A model generated the notes under the pieces. It saw only the letters and a program-made list of their open reading frames with translations. It ran no database searches and was not told where the DNA came from. A DNA stretch of 64,000 nt, from assembly GCF_035784015.1 (NCBI RefSeq), contig NZ_JALKOW010000002.1; one strand, written 5' to 3'. Of the stretch, positions 34,355 through 42,451 are shown in pieces; position 1 is the stretch's first letter, and each line of letters opens with the position of its first letter. The position numbers and the translations under genes are program-made. The stretch is from Comamonas sp009360615 (GTDB lineage Bacteria > Pseudomonadota > Gammaproteobacteria > Burkholderiales > Burkholderiaceae_C).

Positions 34355-35278
34355 ATGCACTCCCCGTCCTCGACATCCTTGGCCCGCCCTGGCTCACCGC
34401 CAGGCATGAACGAGTCTGCCCGGCAGCAGGCTGGTGCAGCGAAGAGCATGCAGGCGGGTCTGCCTGCAGGGGGCAGTCCGGGCTTGTCCGAGATCCGGAT
34501 TCCCGGTGTCTGGCGCGGCACGGACTGGCGGCTGGAGGCCTCCCCGAAGGTCTGGCCCAGTGGCCATGCAGCGCTGGACTGTGAGCTGCCCGGTGGCGGC
34601 TGGCCCGGCAACGCCTTGATTCAGCTGCAGCAACCTGCGCACTGTCATGCGGAGTGGGCCTTGCTGTTGCCCGCGCTGGCCGCCCGTGTCCGGCAGCACG
34701 CGGCTTCACTCGGGGATTCGCGGATGGGGCAACTGGTGCTGGTGGCTCCACCCTATCTGCCTTTTGCCCCGGCCTTGCAGGCCGCCGGTATCGACGCGAA
34801 GCGGCTGTGCGCGGTGCAGCCGGGGCGCAGTGCCCAGGATCTGGCCTGGGCCTGCGAACAGGCTCTGCATTGCCGTGATGTGCTGGCGGTGCTGGCCTGG
34901 TTGCCCGAACTTCCCGCGTCCACGCTGCGCCGCTTGCAGCTGGCAGCCGCTTCGCAGGGCCGGCCTCTGTGGCTGTGGCAGGCGTTGCAGGGCGAGTCGC
35001 ACAGTTCCCCTGCAGCATTGCGGCTGAGACTGGAGAGAGTCGCGGCAGACTCTGCTGCCCAGCAGGCGCCGGGTTTGCGGATACAGATACTGAAGCGCCG
35101 TGGACCTGTGCTGGAGCGCCCCATACAGCTCGCGCTTTCGCAGTGGGCCTGGCAGCCCGTGCTGCAGGCGCAGGCCCAAAGACATGCGCGCCAGAGCGAG
35201 GAGGCTGCCATGCTCATGCAGGGGCGCATGACAGCCGCCGCGTCTGCAACGGCCTCGCCTCGGATGACGGAGGCATGA
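34355..35278 (+). CDS. imuA: Translesion synthesis-associated protein ImuA
   Basis: This is a RecA/SulA-like accessory protein of the mutasome, 307 residues. The core block VWRGTDWRLEASPKVWPSGHAALDCELPGGGWPGNALIQLQQP in parts (GGGWPGNALI as a degenerate P-loop region) is the ImuA signature. The Walker A lysine is absent, so it is probably not an ATPase. ATG 34355 follows the LexA box closely. ImuB begins one base after its stop, and dnaE2 overlaps imuB, so the three are one SOS-induced unit. Confidence 0.9.
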   Translation: MHSPSSTSLARPGSPPGMNESARQQAGAAKSMQAGLPAGGSPGLSEIRIPGVWRGTDWRLEASPKVWPSGHAALDCELPGGGWPGNALIQLQQPAHCHAEWALLLPALAARVRQHAASLGDSRMGQLVLVAPPYLPFAPALQAAGIDAKRLCAVQPGRSAQDLAWACEQALHCRDVLAVLAWLPELPASTLRRLQLAAASQGRPLWLWQALQGESHSSPAALRLRLERVAADSAAQQAPGLRIQILKRRGPVLERPIQLALSQWAWQPVLQAQAQRHARQSEEAAMLMQGRMTAAASATASPRMTEA

Positions 35279-35279
35279 G

Positions 35280-36773
35280 ATGGGCAGTGCAGAGCACTGG
35301 ATGGCCTGGCCTCTGGCCTGCCTGAGCGAGTCCAGCCCGGTGCCCGAGAGTGCCTGCTGGTGGGCGCTGGAGTTTTCGCCGCGCGTGGCCTTGCTCGAAG
35401 ACGCCTTGCTCATGGAGACCAGCATGGTGCATCGCCTTTGGGGCGGGCCCGAGGTCTTGCAGGCGCGGCTGGCCAGGGCTTTTGCCCAGGCCTGTCAGGT
35501 CGCTGTGTCGGGACGGACGGAGTCCGGTGCCGACGATGCGTCATTGCCGCCGCTGCACGGGCAGGGCAGCACGGCCTGGAAGGCGCTGGCACGATTGCGG
35601 CTGCATCAGGGCCGGCACTGCAGATTCGTTGCAGCTCCCTTGTCCATGGCCGCGCCATCGCTGCCTGCGGATGCGCTGCCGCTATGGACGCTGAGTGCGC
35701 TGGAACAGCACAGCGCCGTACTGTTGCGCCTGGGCTGCCGCTGCTGGGGCGATGTGCGCGCGCTGCCGCGCGCGGGGCTGGCGCGCCGTGTCGGGGCCGA
35801 GGCCCTGCGTGCGCTCGACGAAGCCTATGGTCTGCTGCCCCAGGCGCTTGACTGGCTGCAACTGCCGCAGCAATTCGTGCAGCGCCATGACCTGGGCTAC
35901 CCGGCCCATCATGCCGATGCCGTGCTCCAGGCAGCGCAGCCGCTGTTGCGTGCGCTGCAGTCCTGGCTTCAGGCACGTCACCATGCCGTGCTGGCACTGC
36001 AATTGCGCTGCCACCATGATCTGCGACGTATCGACGGCCAGGAGCTGCCGGTCTGGGAGTCGCTGGTCATCCGCACGGCCCAGCCCACGCAGGGCATGGC
36101 GCATTTGCAGCACCTGTTGCGCGAGCACCTGGGTCAGCGGCGCTGGCGTGCCCCGGTGGACATGCTGGAGTTGCAGGCGCTGGAGACGGTTCCCTGGGCG
36201 GCCGAGCCGCTGAGCTGCCTGCCTGCCGTCCAGGGCCAGAACCCGTCGGACAGTCTGGCCTGGCACGAATGGGTGGAGCGTCTGAGCGCCCGCTGGGGCG
36301 AAGCGGCCGTGCAGATGGTGCAGCCGCTGGCCGATCACCGCCCCGAGCTGATGCAGTGCTGGCAAGCTGCGGCGAAGCTGCTGCAGAGCCAGAAGCCAGG
36401 CGGCACCAGGGCCGAGGCGGGAGCCGGCTTCAGGCCGCGCCGTCAGCCCGGCTGTGCCGACCCCTGGCAAGCCCTGTGGCCACCCTGGCTGCTGTCCAAG
36501 CCCCAGGCCTTGCCCGTGCAGGACAATCGTCCCCAATGGCATGGGCCGCTACAGCTCAAGGCCGGTCCCTACAGGCTGGAATCCGGCTGGTGGGATGCGG
36601 CTGGCGATGCCCAGGCCGGCGCACCGGCCGGTCTGGCCGTGCGTGATTATTTCGTGGCCTATAACGCCGTGGTCGGACATGTCTGGATTTACCGTGAGCG
36701 CGCCCGCAGCGAACCCCAGGTGCGCATGACAACCAGCCCTGCCATCTGGTTTGCGCAAGGCGTGTATGGCTGA
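35280..36773 (+). CDS. imuB: Y-family polymerase-like protein ImuB
   Basis: This is a catalytically dead Y-family polymerase relative of 497 residues that links DnaE2 to the beta clamp. The start is firm because a stop lies in frame five codons upstream. The region that would hold the catalytic acids is replaced: residues 40-48 read EDALLMETS before HRLWGG, where active enzymes have the S-x-DE motif. The N-terminal part before LWGG is only about 50 residues, roughly half of that in other ImuB proteins, so the first palm strands are missing. Thumb and little-finger regions (about 140-380) appear complete. Confidence 0.88.
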   Translation: MGSAEHWMAWPLACLSESSPVPESACWWALEFSPRVALLEDALLMETSMVHRLWGGPEVLQARLARAFAQACQVAVSGRTESGADDASLPPLHGQGSTAWKALARLRLHQGRHCRFVAAPLSMAAPSLPADALPLWTLSALEQHSAVLLRLGCRCWGDVRALPRAGLARRVGAEALRALDEAYGLLPQALDWLQLPQQFVQRHDLGYPAHHADAVLQAAQPLLRALQSWLQARHHAVLALQLRCHHDLRRIDGQELPVWESLVIRTAQPTQGMAHLQHLLREHLGQRRWRAPVDMLELQALETVPWAAEPLSCLPAVQGQNPSDSLAWHEWVERLSARWGEAAVQMVQPLADHRPELMQCWQAAAKLLQSQKPGGTRAEAGAGFRPRRQPGCADPWQALWPPWLLSKPQALPVQDNRPQWHGPLQLKAGPYRLESGWWDAAGDAQAGAPAGLAVRDYFVAYNAVVGHVWIYRERARSEPQVRMTTSPAIWFAQGVYG

Positions 36774-39700
36774 GCCACTCATGGCCGAGCTGCCCGCTCC
36801 CGCTCCGCAACTGGCCGGGCCGCCGCCTGCCGCCATACCGACCACTCCCGTGGCCCAGGGCATGGGCAGGGGGCCGCTGGCCTATGCCGAGCTGCACTGT
36901 CTATCGCATTTCAGTTTCTTGCGTGGTGCCTCATCGCCTGCCGAACTGGTGCACCGCGCCAAAAGCCTGGGCTATGCGGCGTTGGCGCTGACCGACGAAT
37001 GCTCGGTAGCCGGTGCCGTGCGCGCCTTTGAAGCGGCTCGCGAATGCAGGCTGCACCTGATCCATGGTAGCGAATTCACCTGGGGATCACTCAAGCTTGT
37101 GGTATTGGTGCGTGACCTGCAGGGGTGGGGCAATCTTTGTGAATTCATCACCGCCGCACGCAGCCGTGCGGCAAAGGGCGGCTATCTGGTCGATGGCTCC
37201 AGCCCTTGGCAGCTGCTGAATCAAGGCTGCGAATGTCTGCTGGTGCCGCAGCGGGGAAGGCTGGATGCATCGGATTTGATCGCTGTAATGGCCTGCCTGA
37301 AAAGCGTTTCAGGATATCTTGATGCCGAAAACCTCTGGCTGGGGGTGGAGCTGCACCTGGCGCCCGACGACAGCCTGTGGCTGCAGACCCTGCAGCAGGC
37401 GGGGGCGGCGCTGGGTCTGCGCCTGCTGGCTTGCGGCGATGTCCACCTGCATGCGCGCTCGCGCAAGCCGCTGCAGGATGTGGTCACGGCGATCCGCATG
37501 GGGCGCACCGTGGCCGAATGCGGTTTTGCGCTGCAGCCCAATGCCGAGCGGCATCTGCGCTCGCGTCTGCGGCTGGCTTCGCTCTATCCCAGGGCCATGC
37601 TGGAGGCGACGCTGGAGCTGGCCGGGCGTTGCAGCTTCAGCCTGGACGAGATTCGCTACCACTATCCGAAGGAGAGCGTGCTGCCCGGCATGACGGCCAC
37701 GCAGACCCTGGCCTGGCTGACCTGGGAGGGCGCGGCGGGGCGCTATCCCCAGGGCATTCCCGAGAAAGTGCGCGATCAGCTGCACAAAGAGCTGGCGCTG
37801 ATCGAGGACAAGAAGTACGAGATGTACTTTCTCACCGTGCATGACATCGTGCGCTATGCCCGCAGCGTCGGCATTCTCTGCCAGGGGCGCGGCTCGGCGG
37901 CCAATTCTGCGGTCTGCTACTGCCTGGGCATCACCGCGGTAAACCCGCATGGTGGCAATCTGCTGTTCGAGCGCTTTATCAGCAAGGAGCGCAGCGAGCC
38001 GCCCGATATCGATGTGGACTTCGAGCACGCGCGGCGCGAACAGGTTATTCAGTACATCTACGGCAAGTACGGGCGCGAGCGCGCGGCGCTCACGGCCGTG
38101 GTCAGCTGCTGGCGCAGCCGCAGCGCGCTGCGCGATGTGGGCAAGGCGCTGGGCCTGCCCGCCGATCTGATCGATGCCCTGGCCAAGGGGCAGTACTGGT
38201 TCAGCGAGCATGCCCAGGCACAAGCACGGACGCATGCCGAAACGGCGGACTCGGCAGAGGAGGACCAGGCGCCCGAAGCTTTGCCCGAAGACTGGGTGCA
38301 GCGCAAGCTCCAGGAAGCCGAGGTGCTGGCACGCGAGATGAATTGCGCAGTGGGCGCGCATCGGCTGCGCCTGTGGATAGAGCTGGCCTGGCAGCTCAAG
38401 GACAGCCCGCGCCATCTCAGTCAGCATGTGGGCGGCTTCGTGCTGACCGAGGGCAAGCTCACGCGCCTGGTGCCCGTCGAGCCTGCCACGATGGCCAAGC
38501 GCTCCGTCATTCAGTGGGACAAGGACGATCTCGACATCGTGGGCCTGCTCAAGGTCGATGTGCTGGCCCTGGGCATGCTCACCATGTTGCGCAATGCCTT
38601 GAACGAGCGTACTCGCTGGCGGGGCGAAGCATGGGAGCTGCACCAGATTCCGCAGGAGGATGCCGCGACCTACGAGATGATCTGCCAGGCCGATACCGTG
38701 GGTACTTTCCAGATCGAAAGCCGTGCCCAGATGAGCATGCTGCCGCGCCTGCAGCCGCGCACCTTCTATGATCTGGTGGTCGAGGTTGCCATCGTGCGCC
38801 CTGGTCCGATCCAGGGCGGCATGGTCCACCCCTATCTGCTGGCACGCGAGCGAGCGCGCCGCAAGCTGCCACTCACGCTGGAAAACCCGGATCTCGAGAG
38901 ATCGCTCAGGCGTACCTTGGGCGTTCCCATTTTCCAGGAACAGGTGATGCAGATCGCCATCGATGCTGCGGGGTTTTCGCCGGGCAGGGCGGACGAGCTG
39001 CGCCGCTCCATGGCCGCCTGGAAGCGCAAGGGCGGGGTGCATCGTTTCCGAGACGAGCTTGTCGGCGGCATGCTGGCCAAGGGCTACCGCCTAGCATTCG
39101 CCAATGCCATCTTTGCCCAGATGCTGGGCTTTGGCGAATATGGCTTCCCCGAAAGCCATGCCTACAGCTTTGCGTTGCTGGCCTATGCGAGCGCGTGGCT
39201 CAAGCGCCATGAGCCGGCCATTTTTCTGCAGGCATTGCTCAATGCCCAGCCCATGGGTTTTTATTCGCCGTCCCAGCTGGTGCAGGATGCGCGCCGCCAT
39301 GGCGTGCGCGTGCTGCCCGTCGATGTCTGCCATAGCCACTGGCATTGCACACTCGAAGCCCCTCTGCAGGCCATTCGCGGCGTGGCCCAGCCCCAGCCGG
39401 CCGTGCGCCTGGGGCTGAACCGGGTTGCCAGGCTGGGCAAGGCCGCAGCGCTGCGGATCGAAGGTGAAGCTGCGCAGGCTCCTTGGAAGGACGTGAGCGA
39501 TCTGGCCATCCGGGCCCGGCTGGACAAGGCGGATATGGAAGCCCTGGCCGCAGCAGATGCGCTGCGCAGCCTGGCCGGTCACCGCCGTCAGCAGATGTGG
39601 GATGCGGCTGCACAGGTCAGCCTGCCGCCCATTTTTGCGCAGGCCGCCATTCATGAGCCGAAGCTTGAGCTGCCCCAGGCCGCCGAGGGCGAGGAAATCA

Positions 39701-40176
39701 TGTTCGACTATGCCGCCACCGGCCTGAGCCTGCGCCGCCACCCGCTGGCCTTGCTGCGTCCCAGGCTGGCGCGCCATGGGCTGAAGACCGCAGCCGAACT
39801 GCGCCAGATGCTGCCAGGCCAGAAGGTGCGCGCCTGCGGCATCGTGACCGTACGCCAGCGACCGCCTACCGCCAACGGCACGCTGTTCATCACGCTGGAA
39901 GACGAAACCGGCGTCATCAACCTGGTGGTCTGGAGCCAGACCTTTGCGCGCTGGCGCTCTGCGTTGCTGGCCTCGCGTCTGCTGGCCGTGGAGGGGATCT
40001 GGCAGCGCAGCACGGCTGCGCAACTGGAGGCGTCGGAATCCGCAGGGGATATGCCACTGGCCCAGACCGGGCAGGAACCTGCGGTTCGCCACCTGGTCGT
40101 GATGAAGGCCAGGAATGTGACCCGCTGGCTGGGGCGGTTTGCCGAGGTCGGACTGAACAGCAGGGACTTTCATTGA
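36766..40176 (+). CDS. dnaE2: Error-prone DNA polymerase DnaE2
   Basis: This SOS-induced C-family polymerase alpha subunit (1136 residues) carries out mutagenic translesion synthesis. I use the ATG at 36766, overlapping the imuB end by 8 bp. Domains: PHP near residues 40-110 (HCLSHFSFLRGASSP), palm with the catalytic pair in PPDIDVDFEHARRE, finger and a C-terminal OB domain (GIVTVRQRPPTANGTLFITLEDETG). The shorter length compared with replicative DnaE and the missing tau-binding tail fit DnaE2. Translation is coupled to imuB. Confidence 0.96.
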   Translation: MAEPLMAELPAPAPQLAGPPPAAIPTTPVAQGMGRGPLAYAELHCLSHFSFLRGASSPAELVHRAKSLGYAALALTDECSVAGAVRAFEAARECRLHLIHGSEFTWGSLKLVVLVRDLQGWGNLCEFITAARSRAAKGGYLVDGSSPWQLLNQGCECLLVPQRGRLDASDLIAVMACLKSVSGYLDAENLWLGVELHLAPDDSLWLQTLQQAGAALGLRLLACGDVHLHARSRKPLQDVVTAIRMGRTVAECGFALQPNAERHLRSRLRLASLYPRAMLEATLELAGRCSFSLDEIRYHYPKESVLPGMTATQTLAWLTWEGAAGRYPQGIPEKVRDQLHKELALIEDKKYEMYFLTVHDIVRYARSVGILCQGRGSAANSAVCYCLGITAVNPHGGNLLFERFISKERSEPPDIDVDFEHARREQVIQYIYGKYGRERAALTAVVSCWRSRSALRDVGKALGLPADLIDALAKGQYWFSEHAQAQARTHAETADSAEEDQAPEALPEDWVQRKLQEAEVLAREMNCAVGAHRLRLWIELAWQLKDSPRHLSQHVGGFVLTEGKLTRLVPVEPATMAKRSVIQWDKDDLDIVGLLKVDVLALGMLTMLRNALNERTRWRGEAWELHQIPQEDAATYEMICQADTVGTFQIESRAQMSMLPRLQPRTFYDLVVEVAIVRPGPIQGGMVHPYLLARERARRKLPLTLENPDLERSLRRTLGVPIFQEQVMQIAIDAAGFSPGRADELRRSMAAWKRKGGVHRFRDELVGGMLAKGYRLAFANAIFAQMLGFGEYGFPESHAYSFALLAYASAWLKRHEPAIFLQALLNAQPMGFYSPSQLVQDARRHGVRVLPVDVCHSHWHCTLEAPLQAIRGVAQPQPAVRLGLNRVARLGKAAALRIEGEAAQAPWKDVSDLAIRARLDKADMEALAAADALRSLAGHRRQQMWDAAAQVSLPPIFAQAAIHEPKLELPQAAEGEEIMFDYAATGLSLRRHPLALLRPRLARHGLKTAAELRQMLPGQKVRACGIVTVRQRPPTANGTLFITLEDETGVINLVVWSQTFARWRSALLASRLLAVEGIWQRSTAAQLEASESAGDMPLAQTGQEPAVRHLVVMKARNVTRWLGRFAEVGLNSRDFH

Positions 40177-40196
40177 GCCCGCAGAGGCCGGTACGC

Positions 40197-40228
40197 GCGG
40201 GCCGCTGCGAATTCAGTGCGCGGCCCGC
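40197..40228 (+). terminator. Stem-loop after dnaE2
   Basis: A perfect 9-bp stem (GCGGGCCGC at 40197-40205, GCGGCCCGC at 40220-40228) with a 14-nt loop follows dnaE2 by 20 bp. No T-run follows, so the call is moderate. Confidence 0.45.
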
Positions 40229-40380
40229 AGCCTGGCATGTTGCAGCGCATGTTCAATGAGCTTTTCCACGGCCCGGCTGCCGCGCATGACCGAATGCACC
40301 AGCGCAATGCCCACATGAAATCCGGGCGGGTTGTCCAGCTGGGAAAGGCATTTCACGCCGCGTGGCTGAACAAGAATGGC
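40213..40380 (-). pseudogene. Remnant of a protein C-terminus, possibly a LysR-type regulator
   Basis: On the minus strand a coherent coding stretch of 55 residues ends in TGA at 40213-40215 and includes PPGFHVGIALVHSVMRGSR followed by AVEKLIEHALQHARL. The amphipathic ending and style suggest the effector domain end of a LysR-type regulator. There is no upstream start or matching N-terminal part; the frame runs into a hairpin (40382-40402). I treat it as a decayed fragment. Identification is weak. Confidence 0.3.
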
Positions 40381-40381
40381 T

Positions 40382-40412
40382 AAGGGCGCATTTCGCGCCC
40401 TTGAGTCATTTT
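40382..40412. terminator. Hairpin between the gene remnant and the chemoreceptor gene
   Basis: A perfect 8-bp stem, AAGGGCGC and GCGCCCTT with loop ATTTC, is followed on the plus strand by GAGTCATTTT. It would work in either direction. It sits exactly at the end of the coding remnant. Confidence 0.55.
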
Positions 40413-40596
40413 GGCGCGATGTGAAGGCAATGCCTGCGGCATTGAAGCGTCCGGTCGCCCTGGCCGCAACCCATACCCTTGATAATACTCATTACATTGT
40501 GTTGCGATTTGCGCTAGCAAAGTAAGCCACAAGCGGCTTTGCGGGTTGGCCCCATTTCATGTTCGGAGTGGCCGCTCTGCCGTCCAACTGTTTTTT

Positions 40597-42165
40597 ATGA
40601 AATGGATGAACGTGATGAGATTGACCAAGCTGAACATTGGTGCCCGATTGGGCCTGGGGTTCGCAGTGGTGTTGGCATTTGCCGTGGTGATCACGGTGAT
40701 CGGCATCTGGCAGCTGCACTCGGTGGGCAAGGCCACGCAGCAAATGATGCAGGAGCCGCTGACCAAGGAGCGCCTGATCAGCGACTGGAACAGCAACGTC
40801 AGCGTGGCTGTGGCCCGCACCACCGCCATCGCCAAGAGCAGCGACGCAAGTCTGGTGCAGTTTCTGGCCGCGGACGCGGCTGCCACGACCCAGAGCACGG
40901 CCAATGTGCTCAAGCAGATCGAGCCCCTGATCTCCGATCCTGCGGAGCGCGAGATCCTGGACAGGATCATGCAGGTGCGCAAGACCTATCTCGCCAGCCG
41001 CGACAAGGTCAGCCAGCTCAAGGCCCAGGGCATGGCCGAAGAGGCGGAGTCCACGCTGATCAGCAGCTATGTACCAGCCGCCCAGGGCTATCTGAAGCTT
41101 CTCGGAGAGCTGCTGAGCCTGCAGCGGGCCAACCTCGACGCCAAGGCGGCTGAGGTCGTGCAGATCGAGAGCAACAGCAAGACCTACTTCCTGGTTCTGG
41201 CCTTGCTGGCCCTGGCCATCGGCACTGTCAGCGCCTGGCGCCTGACGCGAGGCATCACCGCTCCGCTCAAGCATGCGGTGGGAGTGGCACGCCGTGTGGC
41301 CGATGGCGATCTGACAGCGCAGATCCAGGTGAGCAGCAACGATGAAACCGGGCAACTCATGCAGGCCTTGCACGATATGAACGCCAGCCTGGATAGGCTG
41401 GTGGGGCAGGTGCGTCAGGGCACGGACAGCATTGCCACGGCATCCGGCCAGATTGCGGCGGGCAACCACGATCTGTCTGCGCGCACGGAGGAGCAGGCCA
41501 GTTCCCTGCAGCAGACGGCTGCATCCATGGAGCAGCTGACTTCCACCGTCAAGCAAAATGCCGATAACGCGAGCCAGGCGAATCAGCTGGCACTATCAGC
41601 CTCCGATGTGGCTGTCAAGGGAGGCATGGTGGTGTCTCAGGTGGTGGAGACCATGGGCGCCATCAGCCACGCATCGCGCAAGATTTCCGACATCATCGGC
41701 GTGATCGACAGCATTGCCTTCCAGACCAATATTCTTGCGCTGAACGCCGCCGTGGAAGCGGCCCGTGCCGGCGAACAAGGCCGTGGTTTTGCGGTGGTGG
41801 CATCTGAAGTGCGCTCTCTGGCCGGGCGCAGCGCGGAAGCCGCCAAGGAAATCAAGCAGCTGATCCAGGCGTCGGTCACCAAGGTGGAAGAGGGCAGCGT
41901 GCAGGTCAGCCAGGCGGGCCAGACCATGGATGAAATCGTCAGCAGCGTGCAGCGCGTGACGGACATCATGGGCGAGATCACAGCGGCAAGCCAGGAACAG
42001 ACCAGCGGCATCGAGCAGATCAACCGTGCCGTGGCCGAGATGGATCTGGTGACCCAGCAGAATGCAGCCCTGGTGGAAGAGTCCACGGCAGCCGCCCAAT
42101 CCATGCAGCAGCAGACCAGCGATCTGTCTCGGATGGTCAGCGTCTTCCGACTCAGGAGCGCCTGA
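40597..42165 (+). CDS. Methyl-accepting chemotaxis protein
   Basis: This transmembrane chemoreceptor has 522 residues if it starts at ATG 40597; ATG 40615 (MRLTKLNIGARLG) is an equally good start and neither has a clear ribosome site. First membrane helix about 15-35; four-helix-bundle ligand domain to about 190; second helix about 195-215; HAMP next with TRGITAPLKHAV. The signalling tip SIAFQTNILALNAAVEAARAGEQGRG is intact. There is no C-terminal NWETF pentapeptide. The ligand is unknown. It is a single gene, convergent with the AsmA gene. Confidence 0.93.
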   Translation: MKWMNVMRLTKLNIGARLGLGFAVVLAFAVVITVIGIWQLHSVGKATQQMMQEPLTKERLISDWNSNVSVAVARTTAIAKSSDASLVQFLAADAAATTQSTANVLKQIEPLISDPAEREILDRIMQVRKTYLASRDKVSQLKAQGMAEEAESTLISSYVPAAQGYLKLLGELLSLQRANLDAKAAEVVQIESNSKTYFLVLALLALAIGTVSAWRLTRGITAPLKHAVGVARRVADGDLTAQIQVSSNDETGQLMQALHDMNASLDRLVGQVRQGTDSIATASGQIAAGNHDLSARTEEQASSLQQTAASMEQLTSTVKQNADNASQANQLALSASDVAVKGGMVVSQVVETMGAISHASRKISDIIGVIDSIAFQTNILALNAAVEAARAGEQGRGFAVVASEVRSLAGRSAEAAKEIKQLIQASVTKVEEGSVQVSQAGQTMDEIVSSVQRVTDIMGEITAASQEQTSGIEQINRAVAEMDLVTQQNAALVEESTAAAQSMQQQTSDLSRMVSVFRLRSA

Positions 42166-42451
42166 TTCCGTAAACCGGGAAGGTCCTGCGGCGACGCGGC
42201 CTGCGGCTGGAATGCCGTGCAGCGGTGGTTCTGCCGTGAGGGTCTTCGCGGCGTGGAATGGGGGCGAAGCCATCGCGCCATATTGCATCACCGTGACTGC
42301 CGGTGCCCCTTCATGCAGGCAGTTCACCAGGCTCTCGGGGGCGAAGCTCGCGTGGCCGGGCCTCCACAAGCGAGACTGAGGACTCTACGGTGAGTGGCCT
42401 GGTGGCAGGGACATGGCGCACCGGTGGCCATGCACTGGCTGCCTGCCCGCC
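42166..42451. other. Convergent intergenic region after the chemoreceptor
   Basis: No gene is recognised in this 286-bp space between the ends of the chemoreceptor and AsmA genes. I saw no clear terminator hairpin with a T-run. Confidence 0.4.
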
